DNA of 64,000 nt from CALODL01 sp942492115 (GCA_942492115.1 CALODL010000002.1:310001-374000); one strand, 5' to 3'. Positions 52,131-60,290 are shown, counted from the first letter of the stretch. Numbers and translations: made by a program. Notes: generated by a model from the letters alone, not told the origin.

Positions 52131-52844
52131 TCATTCGGCTCGGATGTGCCAGTTTTTCATTATCCGGAGCCTGTGTCGCACCAGAATGTGAAGTCGAAGC
52201 ATCTCTCGTCTCCACCATCTTCGTAGTTGGCCTAATTGTCGGTCCTGATCAACATCGCGTGACAGAAATCGTACCAGCAATCGATTGTCCTCGATCGGCT
52301 CCTCAACAAGCCGACGAACGAGGTGGCCGCACTCGGGACACACTCGTCCCAGACTACGGAGGTCATAACCGCACCTGGTGCATACTAAGATGTTTGCTTT
52401 CCGGCATTCGGCAAGAATAGTGCGATGAAGAATCGATTTCTTCATGTGGTAAGGGACAATAACCAGCAAAGAATGCGGAAGAAGTGACACGGCTAGGGCA
52501 AACCCAGGATGCACCACGCTCGCCATCGAGAGATACAGGAGACGTGAGAGGACCATTGCAATTGCTGTCACAGCCGTCGTCAGCAACCCAGAACCCAGTG
52601 CCTGTTCCCTAACCCGCTCCACAACCCGAATCTTCGTCTCACACGGGAGCCAGTAGAACGCCGGGTATCTTCCAAACAATAACCCGATTCTTCTATTGGC
52701 GAACACGGTGACACCGATAACGGCCAGCGGAAGGCTCACGTACCAGGCAGCGTTCCACGCTCCCCTGATAACCATCCAGATCCAGAGCACGCATAGGAGG
52801 ATAATCAAGCCCCAACATACCACAGCTGCGATTGTGCGTTTCAT
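52131..52844 (-). CDS. Polytopic membrane protein with internal zinc ribbon
   Basis: 237 residues; ATG overlaps the stop of the 11-codon remnant before it (ATGA). About five helices (IAAVVCWGLIILLCVLWIW; WYVSLPLAVIGVTVF; LLTTAVTAIAMVLSRLLYL; ALAVSLLPHSLLVIVPY), then ribbon CTRCGYDLRSLGRVCPECGH at about 155-175, followed by a ~60-residue basic tail (RRWWRREMLRLHI) not seen in other members. Last gene in the 54.6-52.1 kb array. Confidence 0.72.
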   Translation of the reverse strand: MKRTIAAVVCWGLIILLCVLWIWMVIRGAWNAAWYVSLPLAVIGVTVFANRRIGLLFGRYPAFYWLPCETKIRVVERVREQALGSGLLTTAVTAIAMVLSRLLYLSMASVVHPGFALAVSLLPHSLLVIVPYHMKKSILHRTILAECRKANILVCTRCGYDLRSLGRVCPECGHLVRRLVEEPIEDNRLLVRFLSRDVDQDRQLGQLRRWWRREMLRLHILVRHRLRIMKNWHIRAE

Positions 52845-52876
52845 TGGGCTCCGATGAGCAGGGTCTTGCGGATCAC
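52841..52876 (-). pseudogene. 11-codon remnant of a zinc-ribbon family gene
   Basis: GTG at 52876 overlaps the preceding stop (GTGA) and reads VIRKTLLIGAQ then stop, which overlaps the next ATG (ATGA). VIRK-S/T-LLI is the exact beginning of the intact members at 53422, 60398 and 60874. So an entire gene body was deleted while both junction overlaps survive. Confidence 0.65.
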
Positions 52877-53421
52877 TTGGCAGGCTCCATGGTGTGGCCG
52901 CATTCTGGGCACTTGTCAGGTGTGCCTTGGAGGTTGTAACCGCAGCGGGTGCAGAGACCTTGACGACGGCGGCGGTTCCGTCGATGTACGCCGACTAACA
53001 CCAGGGCCGGGTATGAGCCGAACACGACCACTGGAAGCCAGTACGGACACCTGCAAGTTAGAATCTTATGGGCATCCCTGAAAGTTCTATCCTCGTGCCT
53101 GCGAAAAGATCCCGTGCCCGAGTTTGAAAGATAGAGCCACCGGTTATGCAGCAGGGCGTTCGGTCCACTTAGCCGGCGGAGAAGCGGGTGATCCTCTCCC
53201 CAGTAGCAGAACGACATACGAAACTCGTGTCTTCGCTGGTGCGAAAGAATGATCTTTCTTTGCGATCGGCCCGTGACGGAGTCATTCTGCACGAGCATCC
53301 ATCGATCGCTGTCTTTAGGCCAGCACCACAGGACCACAAACGCCACACACAAGAGGCACATCGTTCCGCACACAACTCGCCTGATCACCATGCTCAAAGA
53401 TGAAAGGGTGCGGCGGAGCAT
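52873..53421 (-). CDS. Membrane protein with C-terminal zinc ribbon
   Basis: 182 residues; the ATG abuts the previous stop (TGAATG). MLRRTLSSLSMVIRRVVCGTM, a membrane helix (CLLCVAFVVLWCW), a ~90-residue outer domain (FCYWGEDHPLLRRLSGPNAL), a second helix (YWLPVVVFGSYPALVLVGV), a basic stretch (HRRNRRRRQG) and ribbon CTRCGYNLQGTPDKCPECGH. It seems to combine the MLRRTL and VIR start types, suggesting recombination between subfamilies. Confidence 0.74.
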   Translation of the reverse strand: MLRRTLSSLSMVIRRVVCGTMCLLCVAFVVLWCWPKDSDRWMLVQNDSVTGRSQRKIILSHQRRHEFRMSFCYWGEDHPLLRRLSGPNALLHNRWLYLSNSGTGSFRRHEDRTFRDAHKILTCRCPYWLPVVVFGSYPALVLVGVHRRNRRRRQGLCTRCGYNLQGTPDKCPECGHTMEPAK

Positions 53422-53814
53422 TCATTTCCCTTTGTGGCCGCATTCGGGGCAGGTGTCCGATGAGCCACGGAGGTCGTAGCCGCAGCCATGGCATCCGCCC
53501 ACAACAGTTCGTCGTCGTAGGAGCAATCGGGCTGCGACACCGAAGAGCAGAACGGGCTGCCACATCGGAACGACCACAGTATTGTTCGTCCATCGAGGAT
53601 ATGGCAGCCAGGATGAAGTTCCCCTAAACCCATGGATCCGCAGTCCCGAAGGCCCGAAACATTCTGGCTCCGTGATGAGTGTCAGTGTTCCGCTGAACAG
53701 ACCCAACCTGAATGATTCTTCCCCGTACAGCAATGACCAGTGGCTAACCGTCCACAGCCCCACGCTGAGCACCAATCCTGCGATCGACAGGATGAGCAGG
53801 CTCTTGCGGATCAC
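53422..53814 (-). CDS. Membrane protein with C-terminal zinc ribbon
   Basis: 130 residues from a GTG at 53814 overlapping the previous stop (GTGA). VIRKSLLILSIAGLVLSVGL forms the first helix. A short outer domain includes RLGLFSGTLTLITEPE; the second helix is VPMWQPVLLFGVAARLLL; the ribbon is CHGCGYDLRGSSDTCPECGH, ending KGK. Typical VIRKSLL-type member. Confidence 0.76.
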   Translation of the reverse strand: MIRKSLLILSIAGLVLSVGLWTVSHWSLLYGEESFRLGLFSGTLTLITEPECFGPSGLRIHGFRGTSSWLPYPRWTNNTVVVPMWQPVLLFGVAARLLLRRRTVVGGCHGCGYDLRGSSDTCPECGHKGK

Positions 53815-54149
53815 TTCGCTGTCTCCATGGTGTGGCCGCATTCAAGACACGCCCCATCTGATCCTCTGAGGTCATAGCCGCACGACTGACAGAGCCTACG
53901 GAGACGGCGATGTTGACGCACAAGCATGACCCAACGCAGCCGTGCAACAAAGTAGCCCACGAGAACACTGGGACCCCACACAACTATCTTCTCACCTCGC
54001 CATCTGTCCTGTGGCAGAGTGAAACGATCGGGACCAGCCAGCCCGTTCAACACCCCGAGGACGAAAGCAACAAGGCAACATGTCCCTAAGCCAAACACTG
54101 CCGCGTTCAGCACACGTGCACGAGGACCGATTCTTCTGGGTCGTTTCAT
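53811..54149 (-). CDS. Membrane protein with C-terminal zinc ribbon, one Cys replaced
   Basis: 112 residues; ATG at 54149 overlaps the previous stop (ATGA). MKRPRRIGPRARVLNAAVFG, helix (GTCCLVAFVLGVLNGL), short loop, helix (VVWGPSVLVGYFVARLRWV), basic stretch and ribbon CQSCGYDLRGSDGACLECGH. The usual CPEC is CLEC: the Pro is lost but all four Cys remain. Confidence 0.74.
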   Translation of the reverse strand: MKRPRRIGPRARVLNAAVFGLGTCCLVAFVLGVLNGLAGPDRFTLPQDRWRGEKIVVWGPSVLVGYFVARLRWVMLVRQHRRLRRLCQSCGYDLRGSDGACLECGHTMETAK

Positions 54150-54625
54150 GCTGCCAATTGCCCACACTCAGGACACGCCCCCTCAGTTCCTCTCAGATCA
54201 TACGCACACCCCACGCACAGCCCATGCGTAGAACGCCATCGCCGCCGAACGCAGGACACGATACCGCACACGGGCAGGATGGCGAAGGCGAGGGTCGGGA
54301 TCCAGAGGGGAGCAATCCGGTGTGGAATTGGGGCAGTGCCAAAGAGCGTGGCGGCCTCGCTTGTCCACTGCGGTACCCATTGGGTTCTGGAGATGCGTTC
54401 GCTCCCGTCCAAGTCTGCACGCAGTGTCCACTCTTCGGCTGGACTTGAATCGGTTCGGCTGGGTCTGGATGCGTGATGGACTTCGACCCATTCCAGTGCA
54501 CCATCACGCAACCACATGACTACATCATGCCTATCGCACCGCCAGCTATCATACGAAACCTCCCAAGCGACAAGCGTGATCAGTAGCAATGCGGCAGAGA
54601 TGGCGGTGAGCGTGCATCGGAGCAT
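54146..54625 (-). CDS. MLRRTL-type membrane protein with C-terminal zinc ribbon
   Basis: 159 residues; ATG at 54625 with GGGAG 6 bases upstream and a perfect leftward -10 TATAAT at 54659-54664. MLRCTLTAISAALLLITLVA helix, outer domain (VVMWLRDGALEWVEVHH and FGTAPIPHRIAPLWIP), second helix (TLAFAILPVCGIVSCV), ribbon CVGCAYDLRGTEGACPECG. It heads a five-gene overlapping array running to 52131 and is closely related to the protein at 63391. Confidence 0.78.
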   Translation of the reverse strand: MLRCTLTAISAALLLITLVAWEVSYDSWRCDRHDVVMWLRDGALEWVEVHHASRPSRTDSSPAEEWTLRADLDGSERISRTQWVPQWTSEAATLFGTAPIPHRIAPLWIPTLAFAILPVCGIVSCVRRRWRSTHGLCVGCAYDLRGTEGACPECGQLAA

Positions 54626-54740
54626 AAGCGGCTCCCGGTTCGAGTGGACGACCTGCTGATTATACCCGCTCCTCTGCCAGTGCGATTCGGCGGCAGGGAC
54701 ATGAGGGACGATCGGGACGGTGTTCGGGGGTATACTTGAG
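54596..54740. repeat. Divergent promoter cassette, copy 3 of 4
   Basis: Best preserved copy: leftward start and TATAAT at 54659-54664 (complement), 9-bp array 54695-54721, rightward TATACT at 54731-54736. It serves the zinc-ribbon array on the left and the ClpN-only gene on the right. Confidence 0.82.
54695..54721 (+). promoter_or_regulatory. 9-bp tandem array (set 4)
   Basis: Units AGGGACATG, AGGGACGAT, CGGGACGGT at 54695, 54704 and 54713, followed by GTTCGGGGGTATACT; 67 bases before the gene at 54789. Confidence 0.7.
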
Positions 54741-54788
54741 AGACGCAGCGACTTCTGTCACCTTGTGGTGTGAAACGGAACGACGAGT

Positions 54789-55931
54789 ATGGATATCGAT
54801 GTTGGTCTTGCAGTACCGCGAGCGGTTCGCCTGAACGAGCGTCTCACCGAGGTCATGGACTTGTCCGCGGAGCTGGCCCGGACGCACGGGCAGCAGGTCA
54901 CAACACTACACGTTTTGAAGGCACTCATCGAGAAAGATGAACGACTACTCAGTTTCATGGGAATCGATCAGGAGCATCTGTCTGCGGAAGTGGGTTGTAC
55001 ATTGGGCCAGGTGCCGCGAGGATCCGACTCAACAATCTATGCATTGTCCCCGGCAGTTGAGCAAGCCATCGAGATCACACGCAGTGAGGCTCGTAGCCAC
55101 GAGTTGACAGTTGCAACGACTGGGCATCTTTTTCTGGGACTGCTTCAATGCGGCGATAATCTGCTCCCAGAGAAGATCAAGAACTCGCCGATCGATATTC
55201 TCCGGGCACGCCTCCATAGATTCTTCCTCGGCGACGTTGCGGTGGCTCCCGGTACTATGCCCTCATCAACTCTGAGAGAACGCTGCACCGATCGGCTCAG
55301 GCTTGCGTGGTCTTCTGCGGTCACCGAAGCCAAACGTCGCGAACAACGGTGGATCAGAACGAGCCACATGGCCTACGGTCTTACCAAAATGCAGCCGGGT
55401 GTCGGTATCACGGCCTTGCAGGAGATGGGCATTTCCGTTGCGGAATGGGAAGGTCACGCCGTATCCCTCCTGGTGCGAGACGATGGCGAATCGAGCACTG
55501 AACTCGGACTCAAACGTGTCCTGATGGCGGCGTGTTCCGAGGCTGTGGAACTGGTACACAATTACATTGGGACCGAGCACTTCATTCTCGGGTGCTTTCG
55601 AGAACAGGATCGTTCCAGCAGCAATTCTATGGTGTTCTTCAAACGACCTCTGGAAGACGCAAGGTCTATGGTGCGGCATGTACTCGGAGAAATCGACCCG
55701 GAGCCTCAGGAGATCGAGGAAGTACGCGCGAAACTACAGGGCGTCCGAACCATTGATGACATCAGAGCGAGACTGGGTGCCCCTGATCACACTGGGGCTC
55801 AATTTCCACCCAACGGCAAGCAGTCGATCGTTTACGAGACGTTGATGGGGACTGTCCGAATTCACGCCTACGAATACGAGGACGGGGGGCTCAGTGTGTG
55901 TTGCGGTGGGAGGAGGAACTTCACGGGGTAG
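54789..55931 (+). CDS. ClpN-domain protein without AAA+ ATPase module
   Basis: 380 residues. Two Clp N-terminal (Clp_N) domains appear in tandem. The first is at about 15-115 (RLTEVMDLSAELARTHGQQV, TLHVLKALIEKDER, TTGHLFLGLLQ); the second at about 165-275 (AWSSAVTEAKRREQRWIRTS, HMAYGLTKMQPG, NYIGTEHFILGCFRE). The C-terminal ~90 residues (EIEEVRAKLQGVRTIDDIRA) are unassigned. There are no Walker motifs. ClpN domains bind substrates or adaptors for ClpA/ClpB/ClpC, so this may be a stand-alone adaptor or decoy; inference. It shares cassette copy 3 with the zinc-ribbon array. Confidence 0.8.
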   Translation: MDIDVGLAVPRAVRLNERLTEVMDLSAELARTHGQQVTTLHVLKALIEKDERLLSFMGIDQEHLSAEVGCTLGQVPRGSDSTIYALSPAVEQAIEITRSEARSHELTVATTGHLFLGLLQCGDNLLPEKIKNSPIDILRARLHRFFLGDVAVAPGTMPSSTLRERCTDRLRLAWSSAVTEAKRREQRWIRTSHMAYGLTKMQPGVGITALQEMGISVAEWEGHAVSLLVRDDGESSTELGLKRVLMAACSEAVELVHNYIGTEHFILGCFREQDRSSSNSMVFFKRPLEDARSMVRHVLGEIDPEPQEIEEVRAKLQGVRTIDDIRARLGAPDHTGAQFPPNGKQSIVYETLMGTVRIHAYEYEDGGLSVCCGGRRNFTG

Positions 55932-55961
55932 CGTCTCTGTGACCACTGCGGGATTCTACTC

Positions 55962-55988
55962 AGGGTCATCAGGGTCGTTAGGGTCGTT
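55962..55988 (+). promoter_or_regulatory. 9-bp tandem array (set 5)
   Basis: Units AGGGTCATC, AGGGTCGTT, AGGGTCGTT at 55962, 55971 and 55980, then GCTCAGGAGAGTATGTA (TATGTA at 56000-56005). 62 bases before the zinc-ribbon gene at 56051. Confidence 0.68.
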
Positions 55989-56050
55989 GCTCAGGAGAGT
56001 ATGTATGAAGCGATGGCCCATGCCCACAGTGCAATCGTGGAAGAGCTGGC

Positions 56051-56737
56051 GTGCCAGAAGAATTCACCGGATATTGTCTGAAGTGCGGGTATTCGCTGCA
56101 TGGGCTTGAGGAATCCTCGTGTCCCGAGTGCGGCCATGGCTTCGACCGTAACCAGCCGTGGTCCTACAGTTCAGTCCCTTCATCGCGGAGGCTGTGGTTC
56201 ACGGGCCCGCCGACGTGGTATGTACAGATTCTGCTAATTGTCTTCACGGCGTGGGCGATCTATCGGTTCAGCGAATGGCGTAGCCTGGACTTACGCGGGT
56301 TGTGTGTCAGCTTCGTCGTGATGGGGTGTGTTCTTCTTGACTATTGTGTTCGTGCATTGCGAACGGGACGGTACAAGGACTACATCGATCGGTCGAGTGT
56401 CTCGCGATGGATTGTGACACCGCTCTGCATGGTGCTGATCCTGTCGTTATTGCCTGATGTGTCGTGGCCACTCCGAGTACGGTTTCTGCTAAGCAAGTCC
56501 GCGTTCGAACAAATGCAGACAGATTTTCAGTCTGGAAAAACGATAGTACTCGGCAATCAGCAGGTCGGGTATATGCAAGTGCTTCGGGTGACCGAATTGT
56601 CGATCCCACAGATTGAATCGCCCGTCTTTGAGATTGGCACCCTCATGATCGACTATGTTGGCATCGCCAAGTGTTCGGGACGGCCTGATTGTGGTCATCG
56701 AAAGCTCAGCGGCTCATGGTGTCTTGTGTACTGGTAA
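56051..56737 (+). CDS. Membrane protein with N-terminal zinc ribbon
   Basis: 228 residues from a GTG with GGAAGAG upstream. MPEEFTGYCLKCGYSLHGLE followed by SSCPECGHGFD (ribbon 8-29). Membrane helices: WYVQILLIVFTAWAIYRF, LCVSFVVMGCVLLDYCV and WIVTPLCMVLILSLLPDV. A C-terminal soluble domain follows (FEQMQTDFQSGKTIVLGNQQ; QVLRVTELSIPQIESPVFEI). Member of the N-terminal ribbon group with those at 46646 and 47520. Confidence 0.72.
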   Translation: MPEEFTGYCLKCGYSLHGLEESSCPECGHGFDRNQPWSYSSVPSSRRLWFTGPPTWYVQILLIVFTAWAIYRFSEWRSLDLRGLCVSFVVMGCVLLDYCVRALRTGRYKDYIDRSSVSRWIVTPLCMVLILSLLPDVSWPLRVRFLLSKSAFEQMQTDFQSGKTIVLGNQQVGYMQVLRVTELSIPQIESPVFEIGTLMIDYVGIAKCSGRPDCGHRKLSGSWCLVYW

Positions 56738-56786
56738 GAGTTGATCATTGGATCACGTGCGGGGATTTCAAGGACCGTTTTTCTTG

Positions 56787-56832
56787 CTTCCTCAGATAAC
56801 GACCCTGTCGTCCCTGCGGAAATCCACGCACA
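56787..56832. repeat. Short dispersed repeat, copy b
   Basis: Related to 47744-47799 (shared ATAACG-CCCT block and GAAATCCACGCAC). It lies directly before 9-bp array set 6. Confidence 0.45.
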
Positions 56833-56838
56833 CATTGG

Positions 56839-56865
56839 AGGGTCGGGAGGGTCAACAGGGTCGGC
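56839..56865 (+). promoter_or_regulatory. 9-bp tandem array (set 6)
   Basis: Units AGGGTCGGG, AGGGTCAAC, AGGGTCGGC at 56839, 56848 and 56857, followed by TTTCGGAAGTATGAT (TATGAT 56875-56880). The start codon at 56889 is only 23 bases downstream, so the transcript may be nearly leaderless, or translation may begin at ATG 56916. Confidence 0.68.
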
Positions 56866-56888
56866 TTTCGGAAGTATGATCAAGCTGT

Positions 56889-57515
56889 ATGCCCAGGTCC
56901 CATCGCAAGTCGGCCATGTCTCAGCACGCTCACAGGAAGGATCTGTGGTCGCTGTGGCAGATTGCAATAATTGGCTGTCTCCTGGCTACTCTCTCGGCTG
57001 TGGTCGTCACGCTTGCAGCCTGGCTCACGGTGTCAATGGAATCGTGGTTGTGGTGGGCGAAATGGACTCTGGTAGCCGTTGTTATTGTTGGCCTGCCGAC
57101 GGTCACGCAATTCGTATCACACCGTCACCTGAGGAAGGCCCGGCATGCAGCATTGCTGGGGTGGTCCTATGGTATTGCGATCGTGTTCTTAATGCTTGTG
57201 GTCGGTATCGGGGGCGTGAACAGCAGCAGCGAGATGTTTCTTGTGTGCTCCGTCTACGGTGCTTTCTGGGCCGTTCTCATGCTCGTGTGCTGGTTCGTAT
57301 CACGAAAGGGGCGTGGACGGCTGCGGGTGACCGACGGTACGAGATGCCCGAATTGCCAGTACGAGTTGACGGGTTGCGACAGCGGTGTGTGCCCGGAGTG
57401 TGGCGAGCCGTTCGAGGCCGAAGAGTTGGAGTTCACAGGGCAGGGCGATCACGTTGAAAACGAAAACCGGTCTGGAGAGACTATCATCAACGCCGATGAC
57501 GGACCGCGAATGTGA
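56889..57515 (+). CDS. Four-helix membrane protein with C-terminal zinc ribbon
   Basis: 208 residues (199 if ATG 56916 is used). Four helices (WQIAIIGCLLATLSAVVVTL; WWAKWTLVAVVIVGLPTV; LLGWSYGIAIVFLMLVVGI; MFLVCSVYGAFWAVLMLVCW), then RKGRGRLRVTDG and ribbon CPNCQYELTGCDSGVCPECG (about 155-175), with an acidic hydrophilic tail of ~30 residues. It differs from the VIRKSLL type in lacking a large outer domain. Confidence 0.72.
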   Translation: MPRSHRKSAMSQHAHRKDLWSLWQIAIIGCLLATLSAVVVTLAAWLTVSMESWLWWAKWTLVAVVIVGLPTVTQFVSHRHLRKARHAALLGWSYGIAIVFLMLVVGIGGVNSSSEMFLVCSVYGAFWAVLMLVCWFVSRKGRGRLRVTDGTRCPNCQYELTGCDSGVCPECGEPFEAEELEFTGQGDHVENENRSGETIINADDGPRM

Positions 57516-57574
57516 CTTAAGCTTGCATCTACCACACTTTGGGTAGCGAAATCGGGGGATGGGGAGTTGGGTCA

Positions 57575-57614
57575 TCGCCGAGCCGCACTGCTCGGGAGAT
57601 GGGGGGCTCGGCGA
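57575..57614. terminator. Inverted repeat after the 56889 gene
   Basis: TCGCCGAGCC (57575-57584) and GGCTCGGCGA (57605-57614) form a perfect 10-bp stem with a 20-base loop, 60 bases after the stop. It could be a terminator or an operator for the gene at 57810; the ~290-base gap holds no other feature I can support. Confidence 0.45.
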
Positions 57615-57809
57615 GTTACGACTTAAACTCCACAGTGTGGCCCTCCAGCCCGCCGCCTACTCCGCACGACGTACGCCGACCCCATTTGCGATCCCTCATG
57701 TCGGTTCCGCCCATCGAATGTCGCATCGTTCAGTGTGGATCTTAACACTGTGGCCCGGCCCGTCGGGTATCATGGCCATGGTCACGTCTGCAATAGCCCG
57801 GGAGCGAAC

Positions 57810-60290
57810 ATGAGATACACCGCCACACTGCTGACCACGCTGGCCTGCACCTTCACGACCGCTCAGGCCGCCGAACTCAACATCGCGATCACCAGCAGCG
57901 GCCAGGACACGATCGTCGTCGAGCCGGGAGCCACGGTGGATTACGAGGTCACCGGCGTGCTGACCGACACCGCCAACGAGGGCCTCAGCTTCTTCATCTT
58001 CGACCTGGCCTTCGACGGCGGTCCGCTCGATGCTGCGGACAACCCATTGGCCATGCCCCTGACCAACTTCACCCCACCCGAGGGCTTCACCAATCCGGAG
58101 GGCTACGGTGGGGCGGTTATCGATGGCGTTGTGCATCAGGTCGGCGGGTCGCAGAACACATTGAAGAGTCCACTGATGTCCGGATCGGTGATCACGGGGC
58201 TGGGGCATAGGCCGATCGTGTTGGCGACCGGGACACTGACGGCTCCGATGACGGACGGGGCCTACACGCTGACGGCCTCCGAAGTGCTGGGCCGGGTCAT
58301 CGAACAAGGCGCGGACGGAAGTGGAGAGACCTGGGCGACGGCGTGGGCGTTTGAGGGTGATGTAGCCGGGCTGCAAGTGCTCGTGGGGCCGGAGTGCACG
58401 TCGATCGCGGACTGTGCGGACCTGGACGGTGATCTGATCCGTGATGAGAACTGCGTGTACTGGCAGTGCATCGGTGGGCTGTGCGTGGGCACCGACACGG
58501 TGTTCGGCGATATGGGCATCAGCATCGCCCATCCGGATGAGTGCGTGGCAAATCAGGCGACTGACGGCGGAGATGCCGGGCTGGCTTTGACCTGTTTCGG
58601 AGGTTCAGCGGACTGTGAAGATAACCCCCCGGCAGCTTACAACATCGACGCGGCAGGTCCATTCTCCTGTGTGCCGGACGGTGTCTGTGATCTGCACGAT
58701 GTCTTCCAGGCCCTGGCTGCCTTTGGCGGGTTCGGTACGTGTGTTTGTGAAAGCGACCCGATGCCACAGGCGCCTGGGGACATTTCACGTGTTCGTATGG
58801 GTATCGGCAACGTCCGCCTGTTCATGGCCCCCGAGGGCATGCAGGACGAGGTTGCTTCGATTGGTAACACGACGTTGTTCATGGAACCGGGCGAGAGTGT
58901 CCGGGTAATGATCTGGCTTGAGGATCTCAGCTCTACTGGAGATCTGCTGACTGGTTACCAACTCGTGTTTCCACGCGACGCGAGCCCACTGCCTGCCGCG
59001 ACCGGTTCAGTCAACTACATCGATAACAATCCGGGCTTTACAGGCGGAGACTCGGTGTTCATTGATTTCGATCGTCCGGACTGGGTGTTTTCCGGCTCCA
59101 TCGCGATTCCGCCACCGGTGTACGCCGAGACGGTGCACGATGGTTTTGGGCTGGCCTTCAAAACAGCCATTCCTCTCGACGACGTAGACCCGGCGGTCAC
59201 GCGTGGCATTCATTACCTGGGTGAGTTCGAGGTCAGTGCGTCTCCGGATGCCTCCGGTCAGTTCAACTTGGCACCATTGACGACACCAACATCAATTCCG
59301 CGCCCTCTCACGGCACTGTTCGCCCCGGGTGGCCTGGAGCCCTACGTGGTCGATGAGCTGCAACCCTTGACGATCGTGATTGGTGAGCCCGATTGCGAGT
59401 CTGTAGCCGACTGTGCGGACCTCGATGCGAACGGCATACGTGACGACAACTGTGTGTGGTGGGCCTGCGGAGCCGGGGTATGTCAGGGAACTGACATCGT
59501 CTTCGCCGACATGGCGGGTCAGTTTGGCGACTGCCTACCGGATGGTACCGCCGACAGCAACGACCGTTTCGCTGCGTTGAACTGCTTCACCGGTTACAAT
59601 GCTGACGGCGTAACGCTGTACGACTGCGAGGATTCAGCTCCGACAGCGTTTAATGTCGATACAGGCGGTGCTTTTGGCAACTGCAACCCCGATGGTGTGT
59701 GCGACGCCAACGATGCCTATCACGCCATAAATGTGTTCGCAGGCATCAACACGTGTATCCCTACTTGCTCCGCCGGTCCGACGCCCGATGTCAATCCGAT
59801 CGTCACGAGCCGGGCCACGATCGAACTGCGACCCACCAAGAAACAACTCCACCCCGGTGACACGATTGCAGTCGAGGTGTTCCTGAGTTCACCGCTCGAT
59901 GACTTGCGGGGTTATCAGTTGCATCTCGGAGTGGCTGGCGGAACGAGGGGGCAATTGGAGCTTGTCGATGTCAGTGTGCACCGACGGTGGGATGCGGTGT
60001 TCGCGGATCAGACTGCATGGACCGCGTTCAATGTGAAGACCGGCCAGATGCTTGCGGGCCTCGATTCACCGGGTATCCGAACGAATGCCGATGCCTACCT
60101 GGCGACGTTCACCTGGCGGGTCTCGCGGGATGCAGTCGGGCCGTTCCGGATTGAGTTGCTGCATGACGTGGCGGATGCGTCGCAGCGGACCTTCCTGTTC
60201 AGCACGGATCAGCGGGCCGTGACGGAGATCGAGGTTGAGCCGGTGGTCGTAGATGTCGTCGCTGATCGAGAGCATGGGCGTGTGCGGTGA
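57810..60290 (+). CDS. Secreted modular protein with two dockerin-like segments and two cohesin-like domains
   Basis: 826 residues from the ATG at 57810 (GGGAG 5-6 bases upstream); signal peptide MRYTATLLTTLACTFTTAQA. Order: an N-terminal beta domain (about 20-190); dockerin-like Cys segment 1 (SIADCADLDGDLIRDENCVY; PDGVCDLHDVFQALAAFGG); a cohesin-like domain opening VRLFMAPEGMQDEV (about 330-525, as in the proteins at 30661 and 48071); dockerin-like segment 2 (SVADCADLDANGIRDDNCVW; FADMAGQFGDCLPDGTADSN; CNPDGVCDANDAYHAIN); and a final cohesin-like domain (PGDTIAVEVFLSSPLDDLRG ... RTFLF). The last two match the C terminus of the proteins at 1980 and 35985. Presumably a cell-surface scaffold; binding partners unknown. 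Confidence 0.82.
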   Translation: MRYTATLLTTLACTFTTAQAAELNIAITSSGQDTIVVEPGATVDYEVTGVLTDTANEGLSFFIFDLAFDGGPLDAADNPLAMPLTNFTPPEGFTNPEGYGGAVIDGVVHQVGGSQNTLKSPLMSGSVITGLGHRPIVLATGTLTAPMTDGAYTLTASEVLGRVIEQGADGSGETWATAWAFEGDVAGLQVLVGPECTSIADCADLDGDLIRDENCVYWQCIGGLCVGTDTVFGDMGISIAHPDECVANQATDGGDAGLALTCFGGSADCEDNPPAAYNIDAAGPFSCVPDGVCDLHDVFQALAAFGGFGTCVCESDPMPQAPGDISRVRMGIGNVRLFMAPEGMQDEVASIGNTTLFMEPGESVRVMIWLEDLSSTGDLLTGYQLVFPRDASPLPAATGSVNYIDNNPGFTGGDSVFIDFDRPDWVFSGSIAIPPPVYAETVHDGFGLAFKTAIPLDDVDPAVTRGIHYLGEFEVSASPDASGQFNLAPLTTPTSIPRPLTALFAPGGLEPYVVDELQPLTIVIGEPDCESVADCADLDANGIRDDNCVWWACGAGVCQGTDIVFADMAGQFGDCLPDGTADSNDRFAALNCFTGYNADGVTLYDCEDSAPTAFNVDTGGAFGNCNPDGVCDANDAYHAINVFAGINTCIPTCSAGPTPDVNPIVTSRATIELRPTKKQLHPGDTIAVEVFLSSPLDDLRGYQLHLGVAGGTRGQLELVDVSVHRRWDAVFADQTAWTAFNVKTGQMLAGLDSPGIRTNADAYLATFTWRVSRDAVGPFRIELLHDVADASQRTFLFSTDQRAVTEIEVEPVVVDVVADREHGRVR

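Noticed and set aside
46555..56865. 9-bp arrays as plasmid replication iterons
   Set aside because: They lie in promoters of several separate genes and no replication initiator gene or AT-rich origin is nearby.
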